A DNA stretch of 64,000 nucleotides from Salegentibacter sp. 24 (GCF_004362395.1 NZ_SNWE01000021.1:1-64000); one strand, 5' to 3'; shown: positions 38,540 through 48,571, numbered from the stretch's first letter. Notes: generated from the letters alone by a model not told the origin. Program-made: numbers and translations.

Positions 38540-40945
38540 ATGACCAGAAATTACAATCCAATTCTGATTACCCTACTATTATTAATTTCTAATTTTCTAT
38601 TTGCACAACATTCTTTAAAGGGGAAATTGGTAACCGAATCCAGTGAGCCTGTTGCTTTTGCAAACGTTATTTTATTAAATGCAGAAGATTCTACATCGGT
38701 TTATAAAGGAGCTATTTCTGAGGACAATGGTGAGTTTTTGCTAAAGGATATTTCTTCAAATAATTATTTGCTAAAAGTGAGTTTTGTAGGTTATGAAGAA
38801 TATCTTCAAAAAATCACAGTTAATTCAAATGAAAAAATAGGAAAAATAACTTTAAAAGAAGGTTCTTCAAATTTAGATGAAGTTACGATCCACGCCCGCA
38901 AACCAAAAATTACACGAAGCATAGACCGAATAACTTTTGATGTTGAAAATTCTACGCTATCCAGTGGAAGCAGTTGGGATATTTTAAGACAAACACCTGG
39001 TGTAATAATGGCACAAGGCCAATTACAGGTTAGAAATTCTGGAGTAACGGTTTATATTAATGACCGTAAAGTGCAACTTAGCAATGATGAATTACAGGCG
39101 CTTTTGAAAAGTTATTCTGCAGAAAATATCAAATCGGTTGAAGTTATCACGAATCCTCCTGCGAAGTATGACGCTGAAGGAGGCGCAATTTTAAATATTA
39201 ACACTAATGCTGCAATATCACCTGGTTATAAAGGAAGTGTTGAAGGCACATATACTCAGGGAATTGTTCCTAAGTATCGGTTAGGAACAAGTCACTTTTG
39301 GAAAGGAAACAAACTTAATATTTTTACAAATTATTCTTTCAGCCCGCGCAAAGAGATAAAGCGGGACAATAGTTACATCAATTTCAATCCTAATTCAGAT
39401 TTATCCCAGCTGTGGCAAAGCAACTTTGAACGGATAACCCGTTCTCAGCTGCATAATGCGAATTTTATTCTAGATTACGAATTTGATAAAAAAAACAAAC
39501 TTAGTTTTTCTTCAAACCTGTTTTTTTCACCCGATAAAACTTTTGATAATTCGGTACGAACGGATATTTTAACTATGGCGAGTAATCCATTTTCACGCTT
39601 TATTACTGATAGTGATGTAAATACTGATGATAGCAATATTGCAGTGGATCTGAGTTATACCCATGATTTTGAAAATGGAGGAAATATTTCTGCCGGTGCG
39701 CATTATACTAAATTTGACCAGGAACGTCACCAAAGGGTTAACACCGATTATTTTTCTGGAAATGGGGAAGCTGTGAATAATATTGCCTTTGGTACCGAGG
39801 CTGTTCAAGATATAAATATTCTTACAGCTCAAATAGACTTAACTTCAAGCCTGGGAAAAACCTCTTTTGAAAGCGGATTAAAATTATCCAGTATAGATTC
39901 TGAAAGTGGCATCGATTTTTTTGATGCAGAAAGCCTTCAAAACTTGTATGACAACCTATCTGATGAATTTCATTATGATGAAAAGGTTTATGCTATTTAT
40001 GCCAGCGCATCCAGAGATTGGGAAAAGTGGAGTGCAAAAGCTGGATTAAGAGGGGAATATACAGATCTTTTAGGAATGTCATTTTCAACAAATCAATTGA
40101 ATAGTCAAGAATATTTTGAAATTTTTCCAACTGTTTATCTACAATATAGAGCTACAGATAACCATAGTTTTACTGTGGATTACAGCCGAAGAATTGAACG
40201 CCCGAGATATGAAAGCCTGAACCCATTTAGATACTTCTTAAATGAAAATGATTTTAATGCCGGAAACCCGAATTTAAGAGCGGCAATTAGTAATAATTTC
40301 AACTTAAATTATACGCTTATGGGAAAATATTTTTTCGATGTATATTATCGTGATAATGGGAGATCATCGGCAAGTTTGGCATTTCAGGATAATCAAAATT
40401 TTACCATTAGAAGGTTACAGGCCAATTTATTGGAAAGTAAAGGTTATGGATTGGATATTTTGCACGGTCGTTCGATAAGCGGATGGTGGTATGCCCAATT
40501 GTACGCTTCACTTTTTCACGAAGAAAATACTTTTTTAGCGGTAGAAAGCGATAATGTAGAAGTTACCAATGAAATTGATGCTGTATTTGCTCAATTGTAT
40601 AATTCTTTTACACTTTCAGAAGATGGCACTTTTTCCGGAAATCTTAGTTTCACTTATGTTTCAGATTACATCTCTGGTTCTTATAATTTTGATCCTTTTT
40701 CAACTTTGAGCCTTGGTTTCAGGAAAACACTTTGGAATAATCGAGCTGAAGTTAGCCTTAATTTCAACGATATTTTTAACCAAACCAATACGAGACTGAC
40801 TTCGAAGTATCTCAATCAGGATAATTCATTTTTCGCTCGGGAAGAAATGCGATATGTGCGGGTGGGTTTTAAATATAACTTCGGGAACTTTAGGCTGGAA
40901 GATAACCAACGCAGCATTGAAGCCTCTGAAAGAGACAGAATTTAA
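38540..40945 (+). CDS. Outer-membrane beta-barrel protein (TonB-receptor-like, CarboxypepD_reg N-domain)
   Basis: The product has 801 residues starting at the ATG at 38540, with a signal peptide ending near 'FLFAQ'. The frame opens earlier at 38504, but that would overlap a TATATTTG -7 element at 38499-38506. A carboxypeptidase-regulatory-like domain (about 25-105) leads to a plug-like region ('SVEVITNPPAKYDAEGGAILNI') and a long beta-barrel (about 200-790). It belongs to the outer-membrane barrel family related to TonB-dependent receptors; the substrate is unknown. No SusD partner is adjacent. Confidence 0.85.
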   Translation: MTRNYNPILITLLLLISNFLFAQHSLKGKLVTESSEPVAFANVILLNAEDSTSVYKGAISEDNGEFLLKDISSNNYLLKVSFVGYEEYLQKITVNSNEKIGKITLKEGSSNLDEVTIHARKPKITRSIDRITFDVENSTLSSGSSWDILRQTPGVIMAQGQLQVRNSGVTVYINDRKVQLSNDELQALLKSYSAENIKSVEVITNPPAKYDAEGGAILNINTNAAISPGYKGSVEGTYTQGIVPKYRLGTSHFWKGNKLNIFTNYSFSPRKEIKRDNSYINFNPNSDLSQLWQSNFERITRSQLHNANFILDYEFDKKNKLSFSSNLFFSPDKTFDNSVRTDILTMASNPFSRFITDSDVNTDDSNIAVDLSYTHDFENGGNISAGAHYTKFDQERHQRVNTDYFSGNGEAVNNIAFGTEAVQDINILTAQIDLTSSLGKTSFESGLKLSSIDSESGIDFFDAESLQNLYDNLSDEFHYDEKVYAIYASASRDWEKWSAKAGLRGEYTDLLGMSFSTNQLNSQEYFEIFPTVYLQYRATDNHSFTVDYSRRIERPRYESLNPFRYFLNENDFNAGNPNLRAAISNNFNLNYTLMGKYFFDVYYRDNGRSSASLAFQDNQNFTIRRLQANLLESKGYGLDILHGRSISGWWYAQLYASLFHEENTFLAVESDNVEVTNEIDAVFAQLYNSFTLSEDGTFSGNLSFTYVSDYISGSYNFDPFSTLSLGFRKTLWNNRAEVSLNFNDIFNQTNTRLTSKYLNQDNSFFAREEMRYVRVGFKYNFGNFRLEDNQRSIEASERDRI

Positions 40946-40981
40946 AAACCAATATACCTTTATTTTCTCAAAATACCTTCT

Positions 40982-41011
40982 TTGGGGGTTTGGGGGCTTT
41001 TTGTACTTTTG
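40982..41011 (+). promoter_or_regulatory. Promoter of dusB
   Basis: TTG at 40982-40984, a 19-bp spacer, then TACTTTTG at 41004-41011: a full Bacteroidota promoter match. It ends 19 bp before the GTG start of dusB. Confidence 0.65.
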
Positions 41012-41030
41012 CACTCCAAAATAATCCGAA

Positions 41031-42023
41031 GTGGCCAGAATAGGAAATATAGATGTAGGAGACTTCCCGTTGCTTTTAGCACCGATGGAAGATGTGAGCG
41101 ATCCGCCATTCCGGGCGCTTTGCAAAGAGCAGGGTGCAGATGTGGTTTACACTGAATTTATCTCTTCCGAAGGACTTATTCGCGACGCTGCGAAAAGTAC
41201 CATGAAACTTGATATTTACGAAAAAGAAAGACCAGTAGGCATTCAAATTTTTGGAGCTGAACTGGATTCTATGCTAAAATCGATAGAAATTGTAGAGAAA
41301 TCAAATCCGGATATTATTGACATTAATTTTGGTTGCCCAGTTAAAAAAGTGGTTTCAAAAGGAGCAGGAGCAGGAATTTTAAAGGATATCGATTTGATGG
41401 TTTCTTTAACGGAAGCAATGGTTAAACATACCAACTTACCTATCACTGTAAAAACCCGTTTAGGCTGGGATAATGATTCCATAAGAATTGTTGAGGTGGC
41501 AGAAAGACTTCAGGATGTCGGATGCAAAGCCATCTCCATTCACGGGAGAACCCGTGTTCAGATGTATAAGGGTGAAGCAAATTGGGCACCAATTGCTGAG
41601 GTAAAAAACAATCCAAGAATGCATATTCCGGTTTTTGGGAATGGTGATGTAGACACTCCTGAAAAGGCTGTTGAGATGCGTGATGATTACGGACTTGATG
41701 GTGCGATGATTGGTCGCGCCAGTATTGGTTATCCTTGGTTTTTCAGGGAAGTAAAACATTATTTTGAAACCGGTCACCACTTAGCGCCTCCGACAATGTT
41801 GGAGCGACTTGATGCTGCAAGACGTCATTTACAAATGGCGATTGACTGGAAAGGGGAGAAATTGGGTGTTTTTGAAACCCGTCGCCATTATACAAATTAC
41901 TTCAAGGGAATCCCTCATTTTAAGGAATACCGAATGAAAATGGTAACCAGCGATGATGCTGCGGATGTTTTCGTCGCTTTTGATGAAGTAGAACGTGATT
42001 TTTCTGATTTTCAGTTCGCTTAG
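41031..42023 (+). CDS. dusB: tRNA-dihydrouridine synthase
   Basis: An FMN enzyme that reduces specific uridines in tRNA. The 330-residue product starts at a GTG, supported by the promoter just upstream. It has 'LLAPMEDVSDPPFRALC' (FMN binding), 'DINFGCPVKKVVSKGAGAGIL' with the catalytic Cys, and 'SIHGRTRVQMYKGEANW'. 'GNGDVDTPEKA' and 'GAMIGRASIG' complete the FMN phosphate site. Confidence 0.95.
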   Translation: MARIGNIDVGDFPLLLAPMEDVSDPPFRALCKEQGADVVYTEFISSEGLIRDAAKSTMKLDIYEKERPVGIQIFGAELDSMLKSIEIVEKSNPDIIDINFGCPVKKVVSKGAGAGILKDIDLMVSLTEAMVKHTNLPITVKTRLGWDNDSIRIVEVAERLQDVGCKAISIHGRTRVQMYKGEANWAPIAEVKNNPRMHIPVFGNGDVDTPEKAVEMRDDYGLDGAMIGRASIGYPWFFREVKHYFETGHHLAPPTMLERLDAARRHLQMAIDWKGEKLGVFETRRHYTNYFKGIPHFKEYRMKMVTSDDAADVFVAFDEVERDFSDFQFA

Positions 42024-42166
42024 TTTATAAGGCTAGGTCACCTATCTTTTTATCAATCCTATTATTCTCCGAACATATTTCCATTGAAGAATCATAGTTC
42101 TGTAGGCCTCAAATACTTGTTGAAAACATATGAAATCAAAGGGTGATTAATTATAGAGCCCAGGGT

Positions 42167-43372
42167 TTAAATTGCTTTTAATGCTTGTCTGCTGCTTCCA
42201 GCTGCGATAAAAGAAGCAATAAGACCGAGAATTCCTATTGTAAAGATTACAATAAGAATGTTGTCAATAGTAATAGCTACCGGATAGGGTAAGCTCGGGG
42301 TTATCATTACAAGATCAAATTGCAGTTGCATGTAAACCAGTAAAATTGCGGCTGATAATCCTATAGCGCCCCCAATAATGGTCATAAGCATTCCCTGGGT
42401 AAAGAATATTTTTTTTATTTGCCTTTCTGAAGCACCTAAACTAAATAAAGTTTTGATATTATTCCGTTTATCAAGAATTACCATAATAATAGAACCAGCT
42501 ACATTGAATAAGGCGATAATTAATACCAGGGTAAAAATAAGGTAGACCGCTAGGTTTTCCGTATTAAGCATTTTATATAGCACTTCGTTAAGCTGGGCTC
42601 TGTTTTTTATAATAACCTCGTTTCCAAAAAGTTTTTCGATTTCGGTCGTAACTGCATCCGCATCCGCGTTGGGTGTTATTTTAATTTCTATACTCGAATA
42701 TGTGTTTTCATCTAATTCTAAAAGATTTTGAGCGAAATTCAGATTCGAAAAAACATATTTATCATCCAATTCTTCATTTATACTGTATATTCCGCTAACA
42801 ATTACTTTCTCCTGGTTAAAAGCCTGTCCTGGATTTAAACCAGTAATTTGACCTTTTCCGGGGCGTGGAACCATCACGTTAAGTAAACTTTGATAGTTAA
42901 AAATACTAAGTCCTAATTTTCGAGAAATCGTATTTCCCACCACCACTTGTGCTTCACTATTGGTTAACCACGAACCGGAAACCGCACTGTCTATTTGGTT
43001 AACCTGTCGGTAATTCTTGTCCACGCCTTTTATAAAAGCAGTATGATTTTTATTACGGAAATCAAGAAAAATACGTTCTTCAATAATTTTACTAAACTCT
43101 GAAACTCCTTCAATGTCGGACAGTTTTTCTGCTTTGTTTTCGGGAAATTGAAAAGTTTTACCACTTATTGGAAGTATTTTTAAATCAGGATCAAATTTAT
43201 TGGAAAATGATAGACTAAAATCTTTTAAACCAGCAAATCCCGAGAGTACAATAAATAACGAAAAAGCTCCTGCAAAAACTCCAATAGCCGCAATAATGGT
43301 GATAATATTTATTGCATTATTACTGCTTTTGCTAAAAAGATAGCGACTGGCGATGTAGAAGGGAAATTTCAA
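42167..43372 (-). CDS. FtsX/LolC-E-like ABC transporter permease
   Basis: A 401-residue inner-membrane protein with one N-terminal helix (about residues 22-48), a periplasmic domain (about 50-270) and three C-terminal helices (about 275-305, 325-350 and 365-392), the MacB/LolCE layout. The N-terminus 'FYIASRYLFSKSSNNAINII' is typical of LolC/E-type permeases in lipoprotein sorting. No ATPase gene is adjacent. It starts with TTG 1 nt after the rbfA stop, so it is coupled to rbfA. Confidence 0.85.
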   Translation of the reverse strand: MKFPFYIASRYLFSKSSNNAINIITIIAAIGVFAGAFSLFIVLSGFAGLKDFSLSFSNKFDPDLKILPISGKTFQFPENKAEKLSDIEGVSEFSKIIEERIFLDFRNKNHTAFIKGVDKNYRQVNQIDSAVSGSWLTNSEAQVVVGNTISRKLGLSIFNYQSLLNVMVPRPGKGQITGLNPGQAFNQEKVIVSGIYSINEELDDKYVFSNLNFAQNLLELDENTYSSIEIKITPNADADAVTTEIEKLFGNEVIIKNRAQLNEVLYKMLNTENLAVYLIFTLVLIIALFNVAGSIIMVILDKRNNIKTLFSLGASERQIKKIFFTQGMLMTIIGGAIGLSAAILLVYMQLQFDLVMITPSLPYPVAITIDNILIVIFTIGILGLIASFIAAGSSRQALKAI

Positions 43373-43373
43373 A

Positions 43374-43769
43374 TTATGACTTTTTCCGGCGTTCCAGTAA
43401 GTCGGGATCGGCTATGGGATTTTCTTCGCCTTTAATTGATTTTTCAATATTCTCTATATATTCCAACGAATCATCGAGATAGTAATTAATTTCGGGCATT
43501 TTTCTAAGTTGATTTTTTGTTCGTTGAGCCATTTCATGCTTTATTTTAGACTTGCCCAGGTTTATTTCCTCTATTACTTCTTGTGCATGTTTCTGTGGAA
43601 AAATACTAATATATGCCTTAGCAATAGAAAGATCTGTAGTCACTTTTACTTTAGAGACTGAAATGATTACTCCTGTTCTTCCTGCATCTTTAAGGTTTTT
43701 TTGCAGAATATCAGCAAGATCACGCTGTAAAACCCCTCCTATTTTCTTTTGTCTGTTTGTCTCTTCCAT
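43374..43769 (-). CDS. rbfA: Ribosome-binding factor A
   Basis: A 131-residue KH-fold factor needed for 16S rRNA processing and 30S maturation. 'ISVSKVKVTTDLSIAKAYIS' and 'IKHEMAQRTKNQLRKMPEINYYLDDSLEY' are family features. It is followed at once by the permease gene. It is divergent from the methylmalonyl-CoA epimerase gene. Confidence 0.93.
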   Translation of the reverse strand: MEETNRQKKIGGVLQRDLADILQKNLKDAGRTGVIISVSKVKVTTDLSIAKAYISIFPQKHAQEVIEEINLGKSKIKHEMAQRTKNQLRKMPEINYYLDDSLEYIENIEKSIKGEENPIADPDLLERRKKS

Positions 43770-43839
43770 ACGGCAAAAATACTATAATAAATTTGTTATG
43801 TACCTAAGATGTGAAATCGATGCTAGAATCTGGTTTATT

Positions 43840-43869
43840 TTGTTTATATAAAAATAGAAGTTTACTTTG
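43840..43869 (+). promoter_or_regulatory. Candidate promoter of the methylmalonyl-CoA epimerase gene
   Basis: TTG at 43840-43842 with TTACTTTG ending at 43869, about 20 bp apart. The -7 element is one base off TAnnTTTG. The ATG follows at 43888. Confidence 0.45.
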
Positions 43870-43887
43870 CCGAAAACAAGAAGTGAG

Positions 43888-44313
43888 ATGAAGAAAATTG
43901 AACATATTGGTATTGCAGTAAAAGATCTGGATGTGGCCAATGCCACCTACCAAGCAGTTTTAGGTAGTGAAAATTATAAAACCGAAACTGTAGAAAGTGA
44001 AGGAGTAAGAACTTCTTTTTTTAAAATTGGCGACAGTAAAATTGAATTATTAGCAGCTACAAATCCTGACAGTCCAATAGCCAAATTTATTGATAAACGG
44101 GGCGAGGGAATTCATCACCTAGCGTTTGCTGTAGATGATATTAGAGCTGAAATCGCCCGCCTGGAAAATGAGGGTTTTAAGATGATAAATGCCGAGCCTA
44201 AAAAAGGTGCCGATAACAAGTTGATAGCTTTTATGCATCCAAAAAGTGTAAACGGCGTTTTGGTAGAATTATGCCAGGAAAGAGCTCCGATTACAAACAG
44301 TTCGGATTCGTAG
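43888..44313 (+). CDS. mce: Methylmalonyl-CoA epimerase (VOC family)
   Basis: The product has 141 residues from the ATG at 43888 (MKKIEHIGIAVKDLDVANAT). An upstream TTG in frame at 43867 lies inside the promoter. The VOC fold metal ligands show as 'EHIGIAV', 'GIHHLAFAVDDI' and 'GVLVELCQE'. It interconverts the R and S forms of methylmalonyl-CoA in propionate metabolism. Confidence 0.93.
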   Translation: MKKIEHIGIAVKDLDVANATYQAVLGSENYKTETVESEGVRTSFFKIGDSKIELLAATNPDSPIAKFIDKRGEGIHHLAFAVDDIRAEIARLENEGFKMINAEPKKGADNKLIAFMHPKSVNGVLVELCQERAPITNSSDS

Positions 44314-44414
44314 TGAGAAGTGATTAAGGAAAATCACGTTTAGTCTTGCAGAGCTTGAAAATATGTACTAATATTGCACACCTAAAATTCAGGTATTAAT
44401 CAAATGCTTGAATT

Positions 44415-44491
44415 GGTCCTATAGCTCAGCTGGTTAGAGCACTTGACTCATAATCAAGGGGTCCCTGGTTCGAGCCCAGGTGGGACCACCA
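44415..44491 (+). tRNA. tRNA with CAU anticodon, probably tRNA-Ile2
   Basis: A full cloverleaf with encoded CCA. The acceptor GGTCCTA pairs with TGGGACC, the D-arm has AGCTCAGCTGGTTAGAGC, and the T-arm has GGTTCGAGCC. The anticodon CAT lies at 44449-44451. CAU can be Met or lysidine-modified Ile2. The C4-G69 and C5-G68 acceptor pairs match known TilS determinants, which favours Ile2 by inference. Confidence 0.93.
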
Positions 44492-44500
44492 ATAAAATCA

Positions 44501-44528
44501 AGCCTTACAGAGATGTAAGGCTTTTTTG
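44501..44528 (+). terminator. Terminator after the tRNA
   Basis: AGCCTTACA (44501-44509) pairs with TGTAAGGCT (44514-44522), followed by TTTTT. It starts 9 bp after the tRNA CCA end. Confidence 0.85.
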
Positions 44529-44722
44529 TTTCTTCTTGGGTACAACATATGTACAACATTTGGAGGATCAATCGCAATTGTTGTATTTAGGTAAAAAAAT
44601 TGTGATTAATCTATACAAGTAGGGTTCTATTTTTTTTGACTCCTCTAAACTTCGCTGGAACTACCCTTAAACCCTACTGGTATTTTACAATTCACGCTTT
44701 TTAAAAAAATCTTAAATTTTCT

Positions 44723-44752
44723 TTGTCCCGTTGATTCTTGCTTTTATATTTG
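44723..44752 (+). promoter_or_regulatory. Promoter of the TonB receptor gene
   Basis: TTG at 44723-44725, a 19-bp spacer, then TATATTTG at 44745-44752: a complete match to the Bacteroidota consensus, 31 bp before the ATG at 44784. Confidence 0.65.
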
Positions 44753-44783
44753 CCTTTATTTTTAATAAATCTAAATAATAATA

Positions 44784-47168
44784 ATGAGATATTTTACGTT
44801 AATGGCATTGTTTCTTTTTAGCCTAACTCTGTATTCCCAATCTGGTTTAAAAGGGGAAATTAAAAATGAATTAAATACACCTATTGCAGGAGCTACTATT
44901 TACCTGGAGGAATTAGGAAAAGGAACCACTACAAATTTTGATGGTTTTTATAATTTAAAAGCCATTCCTGAAGGCACCTATACAGTAACTATAAGAATGT
45001 TAGGCTATCAAACCAAAATAGAAAAAATAGCATTTACTTCTAATACTATAGAAATATATAATACAGCCTTAAAAGAGGATTACGGCAGTTTGGATGAGGT
45101 AGTAATTTCTGCCAGCAGAAATCCGGAATACCTTTCTGAAATTCCAGCTTCTGTTACCGTTGTAAATTCAGCCAAACTAAAAGAATTTACAAAATTAACC
45201 TCTAACGTAAATGAAATCTTAGCCTTCACCGTTCCCGGTCTTGCGGTAAGCACAGGTACTTTTTCCAATTGGGGACAAACCTTAAGGGGACGATCTTTAT
45301 TGGTAATGGTAGATGGAGTTCCTCAATCTACCCCTTTGCGAAATGGGCAATTGGGAATTAAAAGCGTTAATCCTCAAGATATACAAAGGGTTGAGGTTAT
45401 AAAAGGAGCTACTTCCATTTTTGGTAATGGAGGAAATGGTGGCTTTATCAATTATATTACTAAACAACCCAACACAAAAGGAAAAATAACCGGAACTACC
45501 GAGATCTGGGGTACTACTCAGCTATCTGATACAGAAGATGCACAGGGATATGGTGTTTATCAATCTTTTACCGGGCAGTTAGACAAATTTAATTATTACG
45601 TTAGTGGAAGTTTAGAACAAACTGGAAATAAATATGATGCGAATGGCGATCCCCTTCTTCCCACCTATGGTTTTGACAATACGAACATTTATAGCATGTA
45701 TGGTAAACTGGAATATTTACTTTCAGAAAATCAGAAATTAACACTTAATGGAAACCTTTATAAATCGCTTCAAGACTCCCCTTTTATTCCAGTCTTTGCA
45801 GATATACAGGTATTGAATGAGGAAGGAGATTACTCCTTAGAACCAGGATATGGCATCCAGGGTTCAGTTCCTGGACAACAACCTACCGGTTCCCAACTGA
45901 TAAATGGAAGATTAAAATATAATTTGAACAGTATTTTTTCTGAAACTACTGATTTTGAAACTGACTTATATTATTCGAAAGCCAAGAGCATTTTCTTTTA
46001 TTCTGATAAATTCGAAAATGGTGGACAATCTGTGATCAATTCAGAAAAATATGGCTTACGTCCAAATTTTAATACGCATATTAATCAGTATCGTGATATA
46101 GACATCTCACTGATCTATGGGTTGGATCTATTAAAGGATAAAACCAATCAGGGTCTGTTAGACGGAAGACTATGGGTGCCCAATATTGAATTAATGAGCA
46201 TCGCACCTTATTTACAAACCACCGTGAAACTGCACCAAAAGTGGGCATTCAAAGCAGGATTGCGGTATGATGACTTAAAAATGGATATTGCTGATTATAA
46301 TACTCTCCCCTATTCCCCTAAAGGAGATGATAACTTTAACCCTTCCATAGCTGTTCAGGGGGGAGAGCTTGCATTCGATAACCTTGCATTCAATTTAGGA
46401 TTAAGATATATTGAGCATCAGGAATTTATTCCATACATCAGTTATTCTCAAGGATTTTCCATTGCCGATTTAGGATCTATTTTAAGATCTGCAAGAGCTG
46501 AGAGCATAGATAATATTCAATTAGAACCAGCTGTCACCAATAATTATGAATTCGGATTTATTTCAAAATTCAACAATTTCCGATTGGAAGCAGTAGGATA
46601 TTATAGCACCTCAAATTTGGGCACCGGAGTTGTATTTAGTGACGAGCTAAATTCATTTATACCTTCTGAGCAACCGCAAAAAATATTTGGTGGGGAGTTG
46701 GTATTGGATTACGCCTTTTCTAATAAAAAAGTATTTCTGGGAGCATCTTATTCCTATGTAGAAGGACTTAAACACCCTAAAGACAATGAAAATAATTTAA
46801 GTTATGTAGGAAGTGATGTTATTTCCGCTCCAAAATTAACAGCTCATGTTACCTGGAAACCAACAGAAAAGATAAGTACCTCATTGAAGGTGCTAAATTT
46901 GGGAGATCGAAAGCGGTTTAACACGTTTCAGGATGCGGAAGGTAATTTTGCTTACAGACATACTGAGTTTCCTGTAAATGGATATACATTGGTCAATTTA
47001 TCTGCGACTTACAAAATAGAACCTAATCTTGGTATTTCCTTAGGTATTAATAACCTTATGAATGAATACTATTTACCCGCGAGATCTCAGTGGGCAGCAC
47101 CATTAAGGTCTTTTACTGTAGCGGGAGAAGGAGCTAATGCACGTCTTGGGGTAACTTATAATTTTTAA
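44784..47168 (+). CDS. TonB-dependent siderophore receptor
   Basis: A 794-residue outer-membrane receptor. A signal peptide (residues 1-18) precedes a carboxypeptidase-regulatory-like domain (about 22-105) and a plug (about 115-230: 'SIFGNGGNGGFINYITKQPN'). The barrel runs to a C-terminus ending in 'RLGVTYNF' with a terminal Phe. The 'YSQGFSIADLGSILR' and 'KVLNLGDRKRFNTFQDAEGNF' segments are typical of iron-siderophore receptors. A PepSY membrane protein gene follows by 64 bp, supporting iron uptake. Regulation by iron is likely, but no Fur box was identified. Confidence 0.9.
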   Translation: MRYFTLMALFLFSLTLYSQSGLKGEIKNELNTPIAGATIYLEELGKGTTTNFDGFYNLKAIPEGTYTVTIRMLGYQTKIEKIAFTSNTIEIYNTALKEDYGSLDEVVISASRNPEYLSEIPASVTVVNSAKLKEFTKLTSNVNEILAFTVPGLAVSTGTFSNWGQTLRGRSLLVMVDGVPQSTPLRNGQLGIKSVNPQDIQRVEVIKGATSIFGNGGNGGFINYITKQPNTKGKITGTTEIWGTTQLSDTEDAQGYGVYQSFTGQLDKFNYYVSGSLEQTGNKYDANGDPLLPTYGFDNTNIYSMYGKLEYLLSENQKLTLNGNLYKSLQDSPFIPVFADIQVLNEEGDYSLEPGYGIQGSVPGQQPTGSQLINGRLKYNLNSIFSETTDFETDLYYSKAKSIFFYSDKFENGGQSVINSEKYGLRPNFNTHINQYRDIDISLIYGLDLLKDKTNQGLLDGRLWVPNIELMSIAPYLQTTVKLHQKWAFKAGLRYDDLKMDIADYNTLPYSPKGDDNFNPSIAVQGGELAFDNLAFNLGLRYIEHQEFIPYISYSQGFSIADLGSILRSARAESIDNIQLEPAVTNNYEFGFISKFNNFRLEAVGYYSTSNLGTGVVFSDELNSFIPSEQPQKIFGGELVLDYAFSNKKVFLGASYSYVEGLKHPKDNENNLSYVGSDVISAPKLTAHVTWKPTEKISTSLKVLNLGDRKRFNTFQDAEGNFAYRHTEFPVNGYTLVNLSATYKIEPNLGISLGINNLMNEYYLPARSQWAAPLRSFTVAGEGANARLGVTYNF

Positions 47169-47232
47169 ATATTGGTCGCCGTTGCTTATAAATTATAAGT
47201 AGCGGCACCTCTCAATTACTAAAACATATTAC

Positions 47233-48300
47233 TTGAAACCATTTTTAAAAATAGTTAAGAAAGTACATCTTTATTTAGGACTGTCTTGTGGTATATTAGC
47301 ATCCATTTCTGGGCTCACCGGTTCTATGTATGTATGGCAACCAGAAATAACTGCGGCCTTAAATCCATCATTACTCCAGGTAGAGACCATTAATAATACT
47401 TCGGAAGAAACCCTTTTAAGAACCTCCCGGTCTCTTTATGAAAAACATAAGGATACCGTTTCTAAAATTTTCCTTCCATACCGGGAGCAACAAACGATTT
47501 CTATTGCTTATACTAACGGTGAAACACTTTATTATCATCCAGATAATGGAATGCTTCTAGGACAAAAATCAACTTCTATATCATTTTTTGAGGAGTTGTT
47601 GAAGATTCATCGCAGCCTTGGGATTCCAGAATTTGGTAAATTTATTGTAGGTGGAAGTGCCGTTTTGTTTTTTCTTTTTCTCTTAACATCCGGGTTCTTA
47701 TTATGGTGGAAGAAATATAAGTTCAATTTTAAAAAAGGGATTAAAATTAAATGGAAACGAAATAGAAAAAGGTTTAACTACGATGTTCATAAATCATTAG
47801 GATTGTTTTTTCTTCTTCCTTTGCTTTTAATAGCTTTTTCGGGAGGGTATTTTACTTATAATATCTATTACAAAGAGGCCTTTAAGTTGGTTGATAACTT
47901 TACTGAAAACTCCAAACCTGAGAAAAAGATAAATCCAGGTACTTCATTGGATATACTGAACATATTACAGGCTCCAGATGAAACATATTCCCTCCGTGCA
48001 ATTTACTTTCCTAAAAATCCAAATGAAGTATATCAATTTAGATATATAAAGGACCGATTTATTGTTCCCGGATTTAGAAAAACAAAAGAATTAAAAGTAA
48101 ATCAAAATGGTAAAATCATGAATACTACCTCCTTTGAAAGTGATCGTCTTAGTGAAAAAATAGCAGCACAAATGTATCCAATTCATATTGGAGAAATAGC
48201 GGGGTTTTTAGGAAGGATTTTAGTTTTTATCTCAGGCTTTATTCCTGTAATTCTATTTATTACCGGCCTCAGGTTTTATTATTTTAGAACAGTAAGATGA
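47233..48300 (+). CDS. PepSY-associated transmembrane protein (iron-uptake reductase-like)
   Basis: A 355-residue inner-membrane protein with four main membrane helices (about residues 15-36, 138-160, 193-216 and 325-350) and PepSY-type periplasmic regions. 'KVHLYLGLSCGILASISGLTGSMYV' and 'YDVHKSLGLFFLLPLLLIAFSG' are typical of the PepSY_TM family. In many bacteria these proteins sit beside siderophore receptors and may reduce ferric siderophores. It starts with TTG at 47233. It pairs with the TonB receptor upstream. Confidence 0.88.
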   Translation: MKPFLKIVKKVHLYLGLSCGILASISGLTGSMYVWQPEITAALNPSLLQVETINNTSEETLLRTSRSLYEKHKDTVSKIFLPYREQQTISIAYTNGETLYYHPDNGMLLGQKSTSISFFEELLKIHRSLGIPEFGKFIVGGSAVLFFLFLLTSGFLLWWKKYKFNFKKGIKIKWKRNRKRFNYDVHKSLGLFFLLPLLLIAFSGGYFTYNIYYKEAFKLVDNFTENSKPEKKINPGTSLDILNILQAPDETYSLRAIYFPKNPNEVYQFRYIKDRFIVPGFRKTKELKVNQNGKIMNTTSFESDRLSEKIAAQMYPIHIGEIAGFLGRILVFISGFIPVILFITGLRFYYFRTVR

Positions 48301-48353
48301 TCAACAATATTAAGGTTTATTATCTTAGTTAAATTGTCTCATGGCAAGACCAC

Positions 48354-48430
48354 GCGGCATTAAATGCAACAATTTTTAGATTTCGAGGCAAACCTCGGAG
48401 CATTAAATCTCGAATATCGAGTAAATTGCC
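48354..48430. repeat. Dispersed two-hairpin repeat, copy A
   Basis: About 77 bp containing CGAGG/CCTCG and CTCGA/TCGAG hairpins. It is closely similar to 51162-51236, sharing the GGCATTAAA, ATTTTT-GATTTC-AGGCAA, CCTCGG-GCATTAAATCTCGA and AGTAAAT blocks. It lies 3' of the PepSY gene and looks like a mobile intergenic element (REP/MITE-like). Confidence 0.65.
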
Positions 48431-48571
48431 ATCTCCGTAAATAGGTTAAATATCTTTTCTATATTATTAATGGTTACTCTTATAGAATTTATACTAAATT
48501 ACCACAAAGGGGATATAGCCCTAATTGTAATAAGTATTTATAAGCATAGGTTAAAGCTAAAAAATATAAAA

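Noticed and set aside
44415-44491. Initiator tRNA-Met
   Set aside because: It lacks the three consecutive G-C pairs in the anticodon stem typical of initiators; elongator Met remains possible beside Ile2.
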